This document shows, one piece after another, positions 8,917 through 17,433 of a stretch of 64,000 bases of DNA. Under the pieces are notes generated by a model that was given only the letters and a program-made list of their open reading frames with translations, had not been told where the DNA came from and ran no database searches. How positions within the stretch are numbered: position 1 is the first letter of the stretch; each line of letters opens with the position of its first letter. This DNA comes from Bacillus sp. AFS006103 (GTDB lineage: Bacteria; Bacillota; Bacilli; Bacillales; Cytobacillaceae), in NCBI GenBank assembly GCA_002559145.1, contig NTXX01000077.1, forward strand, positions 19,980-83,979, written 5' to 3'. The position numbers were made by a program, and so were the translations under genes.

Positions 8917-9339
8917 TCATTGCTCCTCGGGGATATTTTTTCGAATGCCTTGTCTAGCTAATTCATCGGCGGCTTTATTTTCAGCGCTTGGAATCCATTT
9001 CATAAAAAACAAAGTGAACTGTTTTGATAAGTGTAAGGCCTGTTCAAGTAATGGCGCGTATAACCTGTTTTTTACAAATTCTTTTTCGACCGCCCTGTTT
9101 ACTAATTCGGAGTCTGTTCGGAAAGATAAGACACTATCCCGATATCCTTTTTCTAAACAAATCTCCAAAGCCTTAATAAATGCATGATATTCTGCTTCGT
9201 GATTTGACATGATTCCTAAGGGAATGGAATATTTTTCTGTAATGCCATATCCTTTGATAAATATCCCTGCCCCGCTTGGCCCGGGATTACCGGCACTAGC
9301 CCCGTCAATATATACCTCAATCAATTCTTTATCCTCCAT
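8917..9339 (-). CDS. ypdQ: RNase HI-fold protein YpdQ
   Basis: 140 residues with the complete RNase H acidic set: Asp in EVYIDGASAGNPGPSG (about residue 11), Glu in SNHEAEYHAF (about 48), Asp in FRTDSELV (about 76) and Asp in NKAADELARQG (about 126). Such enzymes cut the RNA strand of RNA-DNA hybrids. Catalytic residues look intact, although the B. subtilis homologue is often annotated only as RNase H-like. It lacks the basic handle of E. coli RNase HI. Divergent from ypeP, another RNase H-fold gene. The symbol rests on the ypdQ-ypeP-ypeQ-cspD neighbourhood. Confidence 0.85.
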   Translation of the reverse strand: MEDKELIEVYIDGASAGNPGPSGAGIFIKGYGITEKYSIPLGIMSNHEAEYHAFIKALEICLEKGYRDSVLSFRTDSELVNRAVEKEFVKNRLYAPLLEQALHLSKQFTLFFMKWIPSAENKAADELARQGIRKNIPEEQ

Positions 9340-9471
9340 AAGTGTATTATTGAAAGTTTATCATATTTCTTTTAAGGCAGAAAATATTTATTCTTATAAC
9401 TACTATGAAGAAGTGGGTATGATAAGAATATAGATTAGAATAGGGTAGAATGATGTGGGCATTTCTGCCGG

Positions 9472-10182
9472 ATGGATTTTGTTTTGAAAAAGCCACCTGA
9501 ATACTTTTACGAGAGGTTGAGGACATTGAAATATCGGTTAGAATGGATGTATAAATTAAGAAGTAATGAAAAGGTACAGTTTTCCTCTGAATGGGTCTCA
9601 GGTGAAACGGCTATACAAATTGGCGAAGAGCTTGAAATGACTGGGAAAGTATCAGATTTGTTTTTTTATGATGAAAAGGAAACATCCTGGGTCTTAAAAG
9701 AATTGAAAAAATTGCTGACCGAAATTGAAGAAGACCCACATGAAATAACCGTTTACTTTGATGGAGGATTTCAAAAGGAAACCAATCAGGCTGGTCTTGG
9801 AGCGGTCATCTTTTTTAAACAAGGGAAGAAGAAATATCGGATCCGAGCCAATGAACGGATTGATGAATTGGAGACAAACAATGAAGCAGAATATGCTGCT
9901 TTTTATTATGCGTTAAATATTTTAGAAGATTTGGGAGTTCATCATTTATCATGTGAATTTAAGGGCGACTCACAAGTGGTGTTAAAACAACTAGAAGGGG
10001 AATGGCCATGCTATGAGGATACACTTAATAGCTGGCTTGACAGAATTGAAGGGAAAATAAAAACCCTTGGGTTAGTTCCCAAATATACGCCCATATCTAG
10101 AAAAGACAATAAAGAAGCAGATAAATTAGCGACACAAGCATTAGCGGGAAAAGAAATATTTGCAAAAACATTGATACTCTAA
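9472..10182 (+). CDS. ypeP: RNase H-fold protein with N-terminal extension, YpeP
   Basis: 236 residues. An N-terminal ~90-residue helical extension precedes an RNase H domain: Asp in TVYFDGGFQKETN, Glu in NNEAEYAAFYYAL, Asp in EFKGDSQVVLKQL and Asp near DNKEADKLA, so all four acidic positions are present. The length matches B. subtilis YpeP. The role in hybrid removal or RNA turnover is inferred. The start at 9472 has no obvious ribosome site; TTG at 9484 is an alternative. The next gene (ypeQ) follows after 20 bases. Confidence 0.82.
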   Translation: MDFVLKKPPEYFYERLRTLKYRLEWMYKLRSNEKVQFSSEWVSGETAIQIGEELEMTGKVSDLFFYDEKETSWVLKELKKLLTEIEEDPHEITVYFDGGFQKETNQAGLGAVIFFKQGKKKYRIRANERIDELETNNEAEYAAFYYALNILEDLGVHHLSCEFKGDSQVVLKQLEGEWPCYEDTLNSWLDRIEGKIKTLGLVPKYTPISRKDNKEADKLATQALAGKEIFAKTLIL

Positions 10183-10202
10183 GAAATGGGTGTGAGACCT
10201 CA

Positions 10203-10388
10203 GTGAAGGAATTAAACAGGAAGGAATTGCTGGGTCATGTCGAATCTTTAATGGTTCAATATTGTGAAGGCTGCTTTTTACACCAGCATTTGAAAAAAGA
10301 AGGCGGACGGAGGGCTGCACACCGGTTTTGCATTTCCAATTGTACAGTAGGAGAACAGCTTCAGGAGTACGGGAAAAGATTAAGTTGA
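10203..10388 (+). CDS. ypeQ: Small zinc-finger protein YpeQ
   Basis: 61 residues with a Cys/His arrangement YCEGCFLHQHL ... HRFCISNCTVG, i.e. C-x2-C-x3-H ... C-x3-C, suggesting a single zinc site. Family members are small Bacillales proteins of unknown role. GTG start. Likely co-transcribed with ypeP; the stop lies shortly before the cspD terminator. Confidence 0.8.
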   Translation: MKELNRKELLGHVESLMVQYCEGCFLHQHLKKEGGRRAAHRFCISNCTVGEQLQEYGKRLS

Positions 10389-10396
10389 ACATATAA

Positions 10397-10419
10397 AAAG
10401 GCTGACGAAAACGTCAGCC
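10397..10419 (-). terminator. cspD terminator
   Basis: A perfect 8-bp stem GGCTGACG / CGTCAGCC with a four-base loop, followed on the minus strand by five T's. It faces cspD; there is no T-run on the plus side. Confidence 0.88.
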
Positions 10420-10438
10420 CTAGATTGGCTATTTTAGA

Positions 10439-10639
10439 TTAAAGTTTTACAACGTTAGCTGCTTGTGGCCCACGGTTTCCTTCAACGATTTCAAAAGAAA
10501 CTTCTTGACCTTCTTCTAAAGATTTGAAACCTTCGCCAGTGATAGCACTGAAGTGTACGAATACATCGTCGCCGCCTTCTACTTCAATAAAACCAAAACC
10601 TTTTTCATTGTTAAACCATTTTACTTTACCGTTTTGCAT
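10439..10639 (-). CDS. cspD: Cold shock protein CspD
   Basis: 66 residues, a single cold-shock domain. It starts MQNGKVKWFNNEKGFGFI, with RNP1 KGFGFIEV and RNP2 VFVHFSAI and the usual end NRGPQAANVVKL. It binds single-stranded RNA or DNA as an RNA chaperone. The start ATG has AGGAGG nine bases upstream. The promoter at 10743-10771 gives an untranslated leader of about 95-100 nt, the length range of csp leaders that fold in a temperature-dependent way. The symbol cspD (rather than cspB/C) rests on the ypeQ neighbourhood. Confidence 0.93.
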   Translation of the reverse strand: MQNGKVKWFNNEKGFGFIEVEGGDDVFVHFSAITGEGFKSLEEGQEVSFEIVEGNRGPQAANVVKL

Positions 10640-10742
10640 GTACTTCTTCCTCCTAAGCCTTTTAAAGCTACCCTTAATGGTGCCAAAGAAAAATATTATC
10701 ATGCAGCCATTTACTATGCATATATAGTTACATGATTCTTTA

Positions 10743-10771
10743 AATATACAATATTGAAAATTTACAGTCAA
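10743..10771 (-). promoter_or_regulatory. Sigma-A promoter of cspD
   Basis: On the minus strand: TTGACT (10766-10771), a 17-base spacer, TATATT (10743-10748). It predicts a transcript start near 10736 and a long leader. Confidence 0.75.
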
Positions 10772-10916
10772 GGAATGACTTGCGCCTTTCGGTGAATAAA
10801 TAATAGTTTCTATGAGAATATATTTTTGTCTGAATTTGTCAGGACGAATATCATGAAAAATACTTCTGCTTCATATCTTAAATTAAGCAAATTAATTTGC
10901 AGAAGGCGGGGATTGA

Positions 10917-11201
10917 ATGTACCGATTTTCCATTGAAGGTGATGAATGGATACTGAGATTTTCACCGCAAGTTTATATGGATTCGGATGAAAAGCAGACG
11001 ATATTATTCGCAATGCTCAAAATAGGAGAGAAACTTGATAATTATTCTCATGGAAGTGCCTTCATCATTTTTATAAAGGACATTGGTGCGATTGTATTCG
11101 ATGTGGAGAGAATCCCGTCCTTGATTTTAACAGTTTCGAATATTATCCCTGAGGATCATTGGTATTGTCAGGATTTTCCTTCCTTGAAGACATTAGATTA
11201 A
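10917..11201 (+). CDS. Small hypothetical protein
   Basis: 94 residues, ATG start with AAGGCGGGGA upstream. Acidic and soluble, with mixed strands and helices (for example SAFIIFIKDIGAIVFDV) and no signal or metal motif. I do not recognise a family. It stands alone before a terminator and the cyd operon. Confidence 0.6.
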   Translation: MYRFSIEGDEWILRFSPQVYMDSDEKQTILFAMLKIGEKLDNYSHGSAFIIFIKDIGAIVFDVERIPSLILTVSNIIPEDHWYCQDFPSLKTLD

Positions 11202-11216
11202 CCATTGTTATATTGA

Positions 11217-11247
11217 GGTGGTCAATAATTGACCATCCTTTTTTTTA
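11217..11247 (+). terminator. Terminator after the 94-aa gene
   Basis: A nine-to-ten-base inverted repeat (GGTGGTCAA / TTGACCATCC, one mismatch) followed by eight T's. Confidence 0.8.
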
Positions 11248-11457
11248 TTGTTCAGTGGTATTTGTCACAAAACAGACAAAAAAATAAGGAGAATTCGTGA
11301 CATTGTCTGCTATTATAAGAGTGAGTTCTATAAGAGTAATTCTAAAAAAATAATAATTATTAATATTACCACTGTGTTAAGGAATACTATGAAAGTTTTT
11401 TTCATTAAGTTTGTGAAAACCTGAACATGTTAATAAAAATTTAGGAGGTAGTCAACT
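11248..11457 (+). promoter_or_regulatory. cydA leader and control region
   Basis: About 210 AT-rich bases before cydA. Near 11407 lies TTTGTGAAAACCTGAACA, whose left half equals the Rex half-site TTGTGAA, but the right half matches only 4 of 7 bases. Rex control of cyd is known in Bacillus; here it is only a weak candidate. AGGAGGT lies just before the start. No clear -35/-10 pair could be chosen. Confidence 0.35.
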
Positions 11458-12864
11458 ATGGATCCAGTGTTTTTAGCAAGATTTCAATTTGCAGCAACAA
11501 CGATATTCCACTTTTTCTTCGTGCCGCTTTCGATTGGTTTAGTGTTTATGGTGGCATTAATGGAAACACTGTACGTTGTTAAAAAGAAAGAGATTTACAA
11601 AAAGATGGCAAAGTTTTGGGGACATTTGTTTTTGATTAACTTTGCGGTTGGCGTCGTAACAGGGATTATACAGGAATTCCAATTTGGGATGAACTGGTCT
11701 GATTATTCGAGATTTGTCGGGGATGTTTTTGGTGCTCCGCTCGCGATTGAAGCATTACTAGCATTTTTCATGGAGTCAACCTTTATTGGGTTATGGATTT
11801 TTGGCTGGGATCGTTTACCGAAGAAAGTTCATTTAGCATGTATATGGCTTGTTTCTTTCGGAACGCTCTTGTCAGGTTTTTGGATTTTAATGGCCAACTC
11901 TTTTATGCAAGTACCAGTCGGGTTTGAGATCAATAATGGCCGGGCAGAAATGAATGACTTCCTAGCCCTAATTACCAACGGGCAATTATGGGTGGAATTC
12001 CCGCATGTCATTACAGGAGCTTTATGTACGGGGGCATTTTTCATTGCGGGTGTAAGTGCTGTGAATCTCCTTAAGAAAAGACACGTTGAGTTTTATCTAA
12101 AATCTATGAAAATTGCAATCATTATTGGCTTGATTGGAAGTATCGGAACTGCCTTAAGCGGACATACACAAGCACAATATCTGGTGAAAACACAGCCGAT
12201 GAAAATGGCTGCTGCTGAGGGAATCTGGAAAGATACAGCGGATCCCGCCCCGTGGTCTGCCTTTGCAATAATAGATTCATATAAACAAGAGAATAAGTTT
12301 GAAATAAACATTCCCTATGCTATGAGCTTCTTAGCCTATTCTAAATTTGAAGGCGGACTTAAAGGGATGGAGACACTGCAGAAAGAATATACCGTTAAAT
12401 ACGATTCGGTAGTAGGTGAAGGTACCAACTATATCCCGCCAGTTAAAACCACGTATTGGAGCTTTAGACTGATGATTGGCTTTGGTATGGGAATGATTTT
12501 ATTATCATTAATGGGTGCTTACCTATGGAGAAAAGGCAGATTAGAGCGAAGCTCGCTATTCTTAAAGTTCCTTTTACCAGCTATTGCCTTTCCATTCTTA
12601 GCCAATACATTTGGCTGGGTGATGACAGAGGTTGGACGTCAGCCATGGACTGTTTTCGGTCTAATGACAACTGCTGATTCCATTTCTCCCAATGTTTCAG
12701 GAGGAACGATTCTTTTTTCAATCATCATGTACCTGCTGTTATTTACAATCCTTGCCAGCGTCATGATTTACTTAATGGTTCATGAAATTAAAAAAGGTCC
12801 TGAAAACCTCCATGGAATTGATTCCAAGGTCACAACGGATCCATTTAATAAGGTAGGTGCTTAA
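11458..12864 (+). CDS. cydA: Cytochrome bd oxidase subunit I
   Basis: 468 residues, multi-spanning membrane protein. It opens with FQFAATTIFHFFFVPLSIGL, containing the first heme-ligand His (residue 18), followed by the conserved GMNW, WVEFPHVITGA and, near the end, WVMTEVGRQPW. It oxidises quinol and reduces O2 to water with high affinity using hemes b558, b595 and d. It is shorter than the 522-residue E. coli protein, consistent with the short Q-loop type of Bacillus. First gene of cydABCD; cydB starts two bases after its stop. Confidence 0.97.
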   Translation: MDPVFLARFQFAATTIFHFFFVPLSIGLVFMVALMETLYVVKKKEIYKKMAKFWGHLFLINFAVGVVTGIIQEFQFGMNWSDYSRFVGDVFGAPLAIEALLAFFMESTFIGLWIFGWDRLPKKVHLACIWLVSFGTLLSGFWILMANSFMQVPVGFEINNGRAEMNDFLALITNGQLWVEFPHVITGALCTGAFFIAGVSAVNLLKKRHVEFYLKSMKIAIIIGLIGSIGTALSGHTQAQYLVKTQPMKMAAAEGIWKDTADPAPWSAFAIIDSYKQENKFEINIPYAMSFLAYSKFEGGLKGMETLQKEYTVKYDSVVGEGTNYIPPVKTTYWSFRLMIGFGMGMILLSLMGAYLWRKGRLERSSLFLKFLLPAIAFPFLANTFGWVMTEVGRQPWTVFGLMTTADSISPNVSGGTILFSIIMYLLLFTILASVMIYLMVHEIKKGPENLHGIDSKVTTDPFNKVGA

Positions 12865-12865
12865 G

Positions 12866-13879
12866 ATGGAACTAAGCGAATTATGGTTTTTACTCATCGC
12901 AATCCTTTTTATTGGTTTCTTTTTCCTTGAAGGCTTTGATTTTGGAGTAGGTATGTCAACAAGATTGCTTGCCCGTAACCATATAGAACGGACCGTAATG
13001 GTCAATACAATTGGTCCGTTCTGGGATGCCAACGAAGTATGGCTGCTAACGGGCGGCGGTGCTATCTTTGCAGCTTTTCCAAATTGGTATGCCACCATGT
13101 TTAGCGGATATTACTTGCCGTTATTAGCTGTTTTGCTATGCTTAATTGGGCGGGGAGTTTCATTTGAATTCCGCCGAAAAGTCGATAATCCACGTTGGAC
13201 GAATACTTGGGATTGGGTTATTTTCTTTGGCAGTTTATTCCCTCCTTTCCTGCTTGGAGTCCTTTTTACAAGTATGTTAAGGGGAATGCCGATTCAAGCT
13301 GATATGAATATGAATGCTGGTTTTACAGATTTTATTAATATCTACTCACTTTGGGGCGGTTTAACCGTCACATTGTTATGCTTCTTTCATGGACTTAATT
13401 TTCTTGCTTTAAAAACAGTGGGTGACATTAGACAACGTGCTGCTGCATTGGCCAAAAAGGTAGTCTTAGCGGTACTAGGTGCTTTGGTGATTTTTGTGGT
13501 CCTATCTTGGGGAATGACAGACATATTTAAAGTTCGTCCGGTAATGGAGTCAGTACTTGTTGTTTTAATTGTTCTCGCTTATGTATTGTCCTATTTCTTT
13601 ATTAACAAAAAACGCGAAGGCTTAGCCTTTACCATGTCAGGACTTGGTTTGGCTTTTACGGTTTCAGCCATTTTCGCTGGGTTGTTCCCAAGAGTGATGA
13701 TCAGTTCTATCAATAAAGCATTTGATTTAACCGTTTATAATGCTTCTAGCGGTTCATACTCTTTAAAAATTATGACGATTGTCGCGTTAACTATTCTACC
13801 ATTTGTATTGGGTTATACTATTTGGAGTTACTATATTTTCCGGAAACGTGTAACGGATAAGGAGCAATTAACCTACTAA
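12866..13879 (+). CDS. cydB: Cytochrome bd oxidase subunit II
   Basis: 337 residues with about eight to nine membrane helices. Signature stretches are FFFLEGFDFGVGM near the N-terminus and GPFWDANEVWLLTGGG (about residue 50). It forms the heterodimer with CydA and stabilises the hemes. The start is ATG 12866, six bases after AAGGTAGGTG; the GTG at 12857 lies inside that ribosome site. The stop overlaps the cydC start by one base (TAATG), showing translational coupling. Confidence 0.96.
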   Translation: MELSELWFLLIAILFIGFFFLEGFDFGVGMSTRLLARNHIERTVMVNTIGPFWDANEVWLLTGGGAIFAAFPNWYATMFSGYYLPLLAVLLCLIGRGVSFEFRRKVDNPRWTNTWDWVIFFGSLFPPFLLGVLFTSMLRGMPIQADMNMNAGFTDFINIYSLWGGLTVTLLCFFHGLNFLALKTVGDIRQRAAALAKKVVLAVLGALVIFVVLSWGMTDIFKVRPVMESVLVVLIVLAYVLSYFFINKKREGLAFTMSGLGLAFTVSAIFAGLFPRVMISSINKAFDLTVYNASSGSYSLKIMTIVALTILPFVLGYTIWSYYIFRKRVTDKEQLTY

Positions 13880-15594
13880 TGGAAAAAGTTTTGTTCTCTT
13901 ACAAGGGAGTCAAACCACTTCTCGTAAAACTAGCTATTTTAACTGCTATACAAGGAGTTATGATCATTACCCAGGCTTACTATTTGGCAGATGCAATCTC
14001 CTCGCTTTTTGCGGGGGGGGTGTTTCATACAGTCAAAAAAAAGTTGGTGATCTTTTTATTGGCGCTCATCATTCGTAAGATTGTAACGGTTTGGAAGAAA
14101 AAGCTAAGTTTCCATTTTTCGGCGCGAACAAGCGCTCAGTTTCGCGGGGAGCTGCTGAAAAAACTTTTTCAACTGGGTCCCCGTTTTGTTAGAGAAGAGG
14201 GATCAGGTCAGACGGTTACGCTTGTGATGGAAGGCGTGCTGAGATTTCGACGGTACCTTGAAATCATTTTTATAAAAATGGTCGATATGGCGATCATCCC
14301 TGTAGTTGTTTGTTTGTTTATCTTTACAGAAAATATACGGTCAGCTGTTATTTTAGTGATAGCCCTTCCAATTTTGATTGTCTTTATGATTCTGCTCGGC
14401 CTTGCAGCAAAAGGAAAAGCTGATCATCAGTATAAATCCTATCAATTACTTTCGAACCATTTTGTCGACTCATTAAGAGGAATAGAAACTCTTAAATACT
14501 TAGGGTTAAGCAAGCAGCACATCGACAAAATTGCCTTAGTCAGCGAAAAATATCGCCGTGCTACAATTGGGACATTAAGGATTGCTTTTTTATCCTCATT
14601 TGCCCTTGATTTTATTACGATGCTTTCAATCGCAACAGTTGCTGTTTTTCTTGGGATGGGATTAATAAATGGAGCAATGGAATTACACCCAGCTTTGACC
14701 ATACTGATTTTGGCACCGGAATATTTTTTACCGATCAGAGAATTAGGTGCAGATTACCATGCAACCCTTGATGGAAAAAACGCAGGTAAAAACATTGATG
14801 ACATCCTTGCTCATGAATCACAGCCGCGAGCAAAAGAGACTATTCCAGTCTGGAATTCCAGCGCTCTCTTTGCTGTTAAAGGTGTAAATATCCAATATGA
14901 CGTCAATAACCAAGCTGGCTTACAGGATATTAATCTATCAGTTTTCGGTGCAAAAAAAATTGGTATTATCGGGGCAAGTGGTGCAGGGAAATCAACTCTG
15001 ATCGATATTTTAAGTGGATTTTTAGCACCTTCTTCAGGAGAGTTTCAAATTAGTAACATAACGGTTACCTCATTATCCCATTCCGGCTGGCAGAACCAAG
15101 TAACCTATATTCCACAGCATCCATATATTTTTAACGATACAATCCTTAATAATATTCGCTTTTATGGACCTGAAGCAACCGAGGAAGAAGTCCTGGTTGC
15201 TGCCAAGCAGGCAGGGTTACTTGAAGTGATTCAAGCGCTGCCGCAAGGAGTAGGGACGATAATAGGTGAAGGAGGCAGGGCCTTAAGTGGAGGCCAAGAA
15301 CAGCGAATTGCACTTGCTCGTGCTTTTTTAGTTAAACGATCTGTCTTAATGTTAGATGAGCCAACAGCCCATTTGGATATCGAAACAGAAGCTGAATTGA
15401 AGCGGACCATGCTGCGATTATTTGATGGAAAACTTGTCTTCTTTGCAACCCATCGCTTACATTGGATGCTGGAAATGGATGAAATTCTTGTGATTGACCA
15501 AGGAAGAATTGTCGAATCAGGTACACACGAACAATTAATGAAACAAAAGTCAGCCTATTATCATCTTGTAAACGTTCAGAAAGGGGGAATCTAA
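13879..15594 (+). CDS. cydC: ABC exporter half-transporter CydC
   Basis: 571 residues: an N-terminal six-helix ABC transmembrane domain (to about residue 310), then a nucleotide-binding domain with Walker A GASGAGKST (about 370), signature LSGGQEQRIALARA (about 470) and Walker B VLMLDEPTAHLD (about 490). With the next gene it forms a heterodimer needed for cytochrome bd assembly; E. coli CydDC exports cysteine/glutathione and binds heme. Which of the two is called C or D follows the B. subtilis order cydABCD. Confidence 0.93.
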   Translation: MEKVLFSYKGVKPLLVKLAILTAIQGVMIITQAYYLADAISSLFAGGVFHTVKKKLVIFLLALIIRKIVTVWKKKLSFHFSARTSAQFRGELLKKLFQLGPRFVREEGSGQTVTLVMEGVLRFRRYLEIIFIKMVDMAIIPVVVCLFIFTENIRSAVILVIALPILIVFMILLGLAAKGKADHQYKSYQLLSNHFVDSLRGIETLKYLGLSKQHIDKIALVSEKYRRATIGTLRIAFLSSFALDFITMLSIATVAVFLGMGLINGAMELHPALTILILAPEYFLPIRELGADYHATLDGKNAGKNIDDILAHESQPRAKETIPVWNSSALFAVKGVNIQYDVNNQAGLQDINLSVFGAKKIGIIGASGAGKSTLIDILSGFLAPSSGEFQISNITVTSLSHSGWQNQVTYIPQHPYIFNDTILNNIRFYGPEATEEEVLVAAKQAGLLEVIQALPQGVGTIIGEGGRALSGGQEQRIALARAFLVKRSVLMLDEPTAHLDIETEAELKRTMLRLFDGKLVFFATHRLHWMLEMDEILVIDQGRIVESGTHEQLMKQKSAYYHLVNVQKGGI

Positions 15595-17328
15595 GTGGGG
15601 AAGGAGAAATGGATTTATCCATATTTACGATTCTATCGTTGGCAGTTTTTACTTGCCGGCTTTCTAGGCACCATGACGATTCTCTTTGGGGCGGGCTTAA
15701 TGTTTACCTCAGGTTATTTAATATCTAAAGCAGCGACCCAGCCGGAATCGATCTTAATGGTCTATGTGCCAATTGTTGGGGTTCGCACCTTTGGGATTGG
15801 CCGTGCAGCATTAAGTTATGTCGAAAGGCTGACAGGACACTCTATCATATTGAAAGTTCTTTCAGAAATGCGTGTAAGATTATATAAAATAATCGAACCT
15901 CAAGCTTTTTTCCTCCGTTCCCGGTTTCGAACGGGAGACGTTCTCGGTGTCCTTGCAGATGATATCGAGCATTTACAGGACTTTTACTTAAAAACCCTGT
16001 TTCCCTCCCTTGTTTCTATTATCATTTACGCGCTGATTATTATTTGTGCCGGTATGTTTTCTCTTCCATTCGCCCTAACACTCGCAGGTCTGATAGGATT
16101 GATTTTGTTTATTGGCCCTCTTTTTTCATTCCTATACACGAGAGCACTAAATGAGAAATTGAAGATAGGAAGACATCAGCTTTATTACCAATTCACGGAT
16201 GCAGTCTTTGGAATTAGCGATTGGATTTTTAGTGGGAATCATTCCAGTTTCATCCGTCGGAATGAAAAACATGAACAGCACTTGATTTTGATGGAAGCAC
16301 GAAAGCTTTCTTTTGTGAATTGGAGAGATGTTGCAAATCAAATCGTACTTGGTACGATTGTTGTCGTGACAATTGCTTGGGCGAATGGACTAACAATGAG
16401 CGGAGAAATCCCGTCAACCTTAATCGCTGCATTTGGTCTTGTATTGTTATCCTTGGTGGAATCGTTTTTGCCCATCGCAGGTGCCGTCAGTGAAACGCAG
16501 ACATATCAGGATTCAATAAAACGTCTTGATAGCATCGAAAGCGATAGACCGCTAGGTGTGAGTTCTGCTGTGGTTATCCCGGATACCTTCTCTACAGGAC
16601 AGGTTACGCTAGAAATCAACAAGTTATCATTTGAATTTCATCCTAACGAGTCGCTTTTAAAAGATATTACGCTTAATGTTGTACAAGGTGAAAAAATTGC
16701 GATTATTGGGCGAAGCGGTTCAGGTAAATCGACTCTTTTAAATTTGATTCAGGGTGCACTTGCACCAACTAGTGGTGTAGTCCGAATAAATGGCTTAAAT
16801 GCTAAGAACCTTGAACCCGTTATTCCAACCCTCATGTCAGTACTGAATCAAAAGGCTTATCTATTTAATACTTCAGTTCTAAATAATATCCGCTTGGGCC
16901 GTCCGGAGGCGAGTGATGAGGAGGTTTATCGAGTCGCTCGAATGGTCCAATTAAATGGATTAATAGAAAAATTACCTGAAGGTTATCAAACAAATATGCA
17001 GGAAACCGGACATCGTTTCTCAGGAGGGGAACGGCAAAGAATTGCTCTGGCTAGGATACTCCTTCAAAATACTCCAGTTGTTATCCTTGATGAACCAACA
17101 GTTGGCCTAGATCCGATAACAGAAATAGCCCTGTTGAATACAATATTTACAACGTTAGAGGATAAAACAATAATTTGGGTGACACACCATTTGATGGGTG
17201 TTGAGAATATGGGTCGCATCATTTTTCTGGATCGAGGAAAAATTGCTATGGAAGGAAGTCATCAACAATTATTGGAAAGTGAAGAAAGATACAGGCGATT
17301 ATATCGTCTCGATTGTCCATTGTTATAA
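15595..17328 (+). CDS. cydD: ABC exporter half-transporter CydD
   Basis: 577 residues, the same architecture as CydC: transmembrane domain to about 310, Walker A GRSGSGKST (about 370), signature FSGGERQRIALARI (about 475), Walker B VVILDEPTVGLDP. It starts with GTG directly after the cydC stop (no gap). Partner of CydC in assembling the bd oxidase. Last gene of the operon; I see no strong terminator before topB. Confidence 0.93.
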   Translation: MGKEKWIYPYLRFYRWQFLLAGFLGTMTILFGAGLMFTSGYLISKAATQPESILMVYVPIVGVRTFGIGRAALSYVERLTGHSIILKVLSEMRVRLYKIIEPQAFFLRSRFRTGDVLGVLADDIEHLQDFYLKTLFPSLVSIIIYALIIICAGMFSLPFALTLAGLIGLILFIGPLFSFLYTRALNEKLKIGRHQLYYQFTDAVFGISDWIFSGNHSSFIRRNEKHEQHLILMEARKLSFVNWRDVANQIVLGTIVVVTIAWANGLTMSGEIPSTLIAAFGLVLLSLVESFLPIAGAVSETQTYQDSIKRLDSIESDRPLGVSSAVVIPDTFSTGQVTLEINKLSFEFHPNESLLKDITLNVVQGEKIAIIGRSGSGKSTLLNLIQGALAPTSGVVRINGLNAKNLEPVIPTLMSVLNQKAYLFNTSVLNNIRLGRPEASDEEVYRVARMVQLNGLIEKLPEGYQTNMQETGHRFSGGERQRIALARILLQNTPVVILDEPTVGLDPITEIALLNTIFTTLEDKTIIWVTHHLMGVENMGRIIFLDRGKIAMEGSHQQLLESEERYRRLYRLDCPLL

Positions 17329-17433
17329 TATGTTAGGGAATAACTGGATATTGATATTTATTTGTCTTTACGAACACTGGACTTAATGGGTAAAATGGAT
17401 TTCGGGATGCTTTGTAAAAAGGGAGCAATCATA

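Noticed and set aside
9390..9429. ATTCTTAT / ATAAGAAT inverted repeat between ypdQ and ypeP
   Set aside because: Eight-base AT-rich arms 24 bases apart are expected by chance in such DNA.
11248..11457. Rex operator upstream of cydA
   Set aside because: Only one half-site (TTGTGAA) fits; the other half matches 4 of 7 bases. Mentioned as weak within the leader entry, not claimed.
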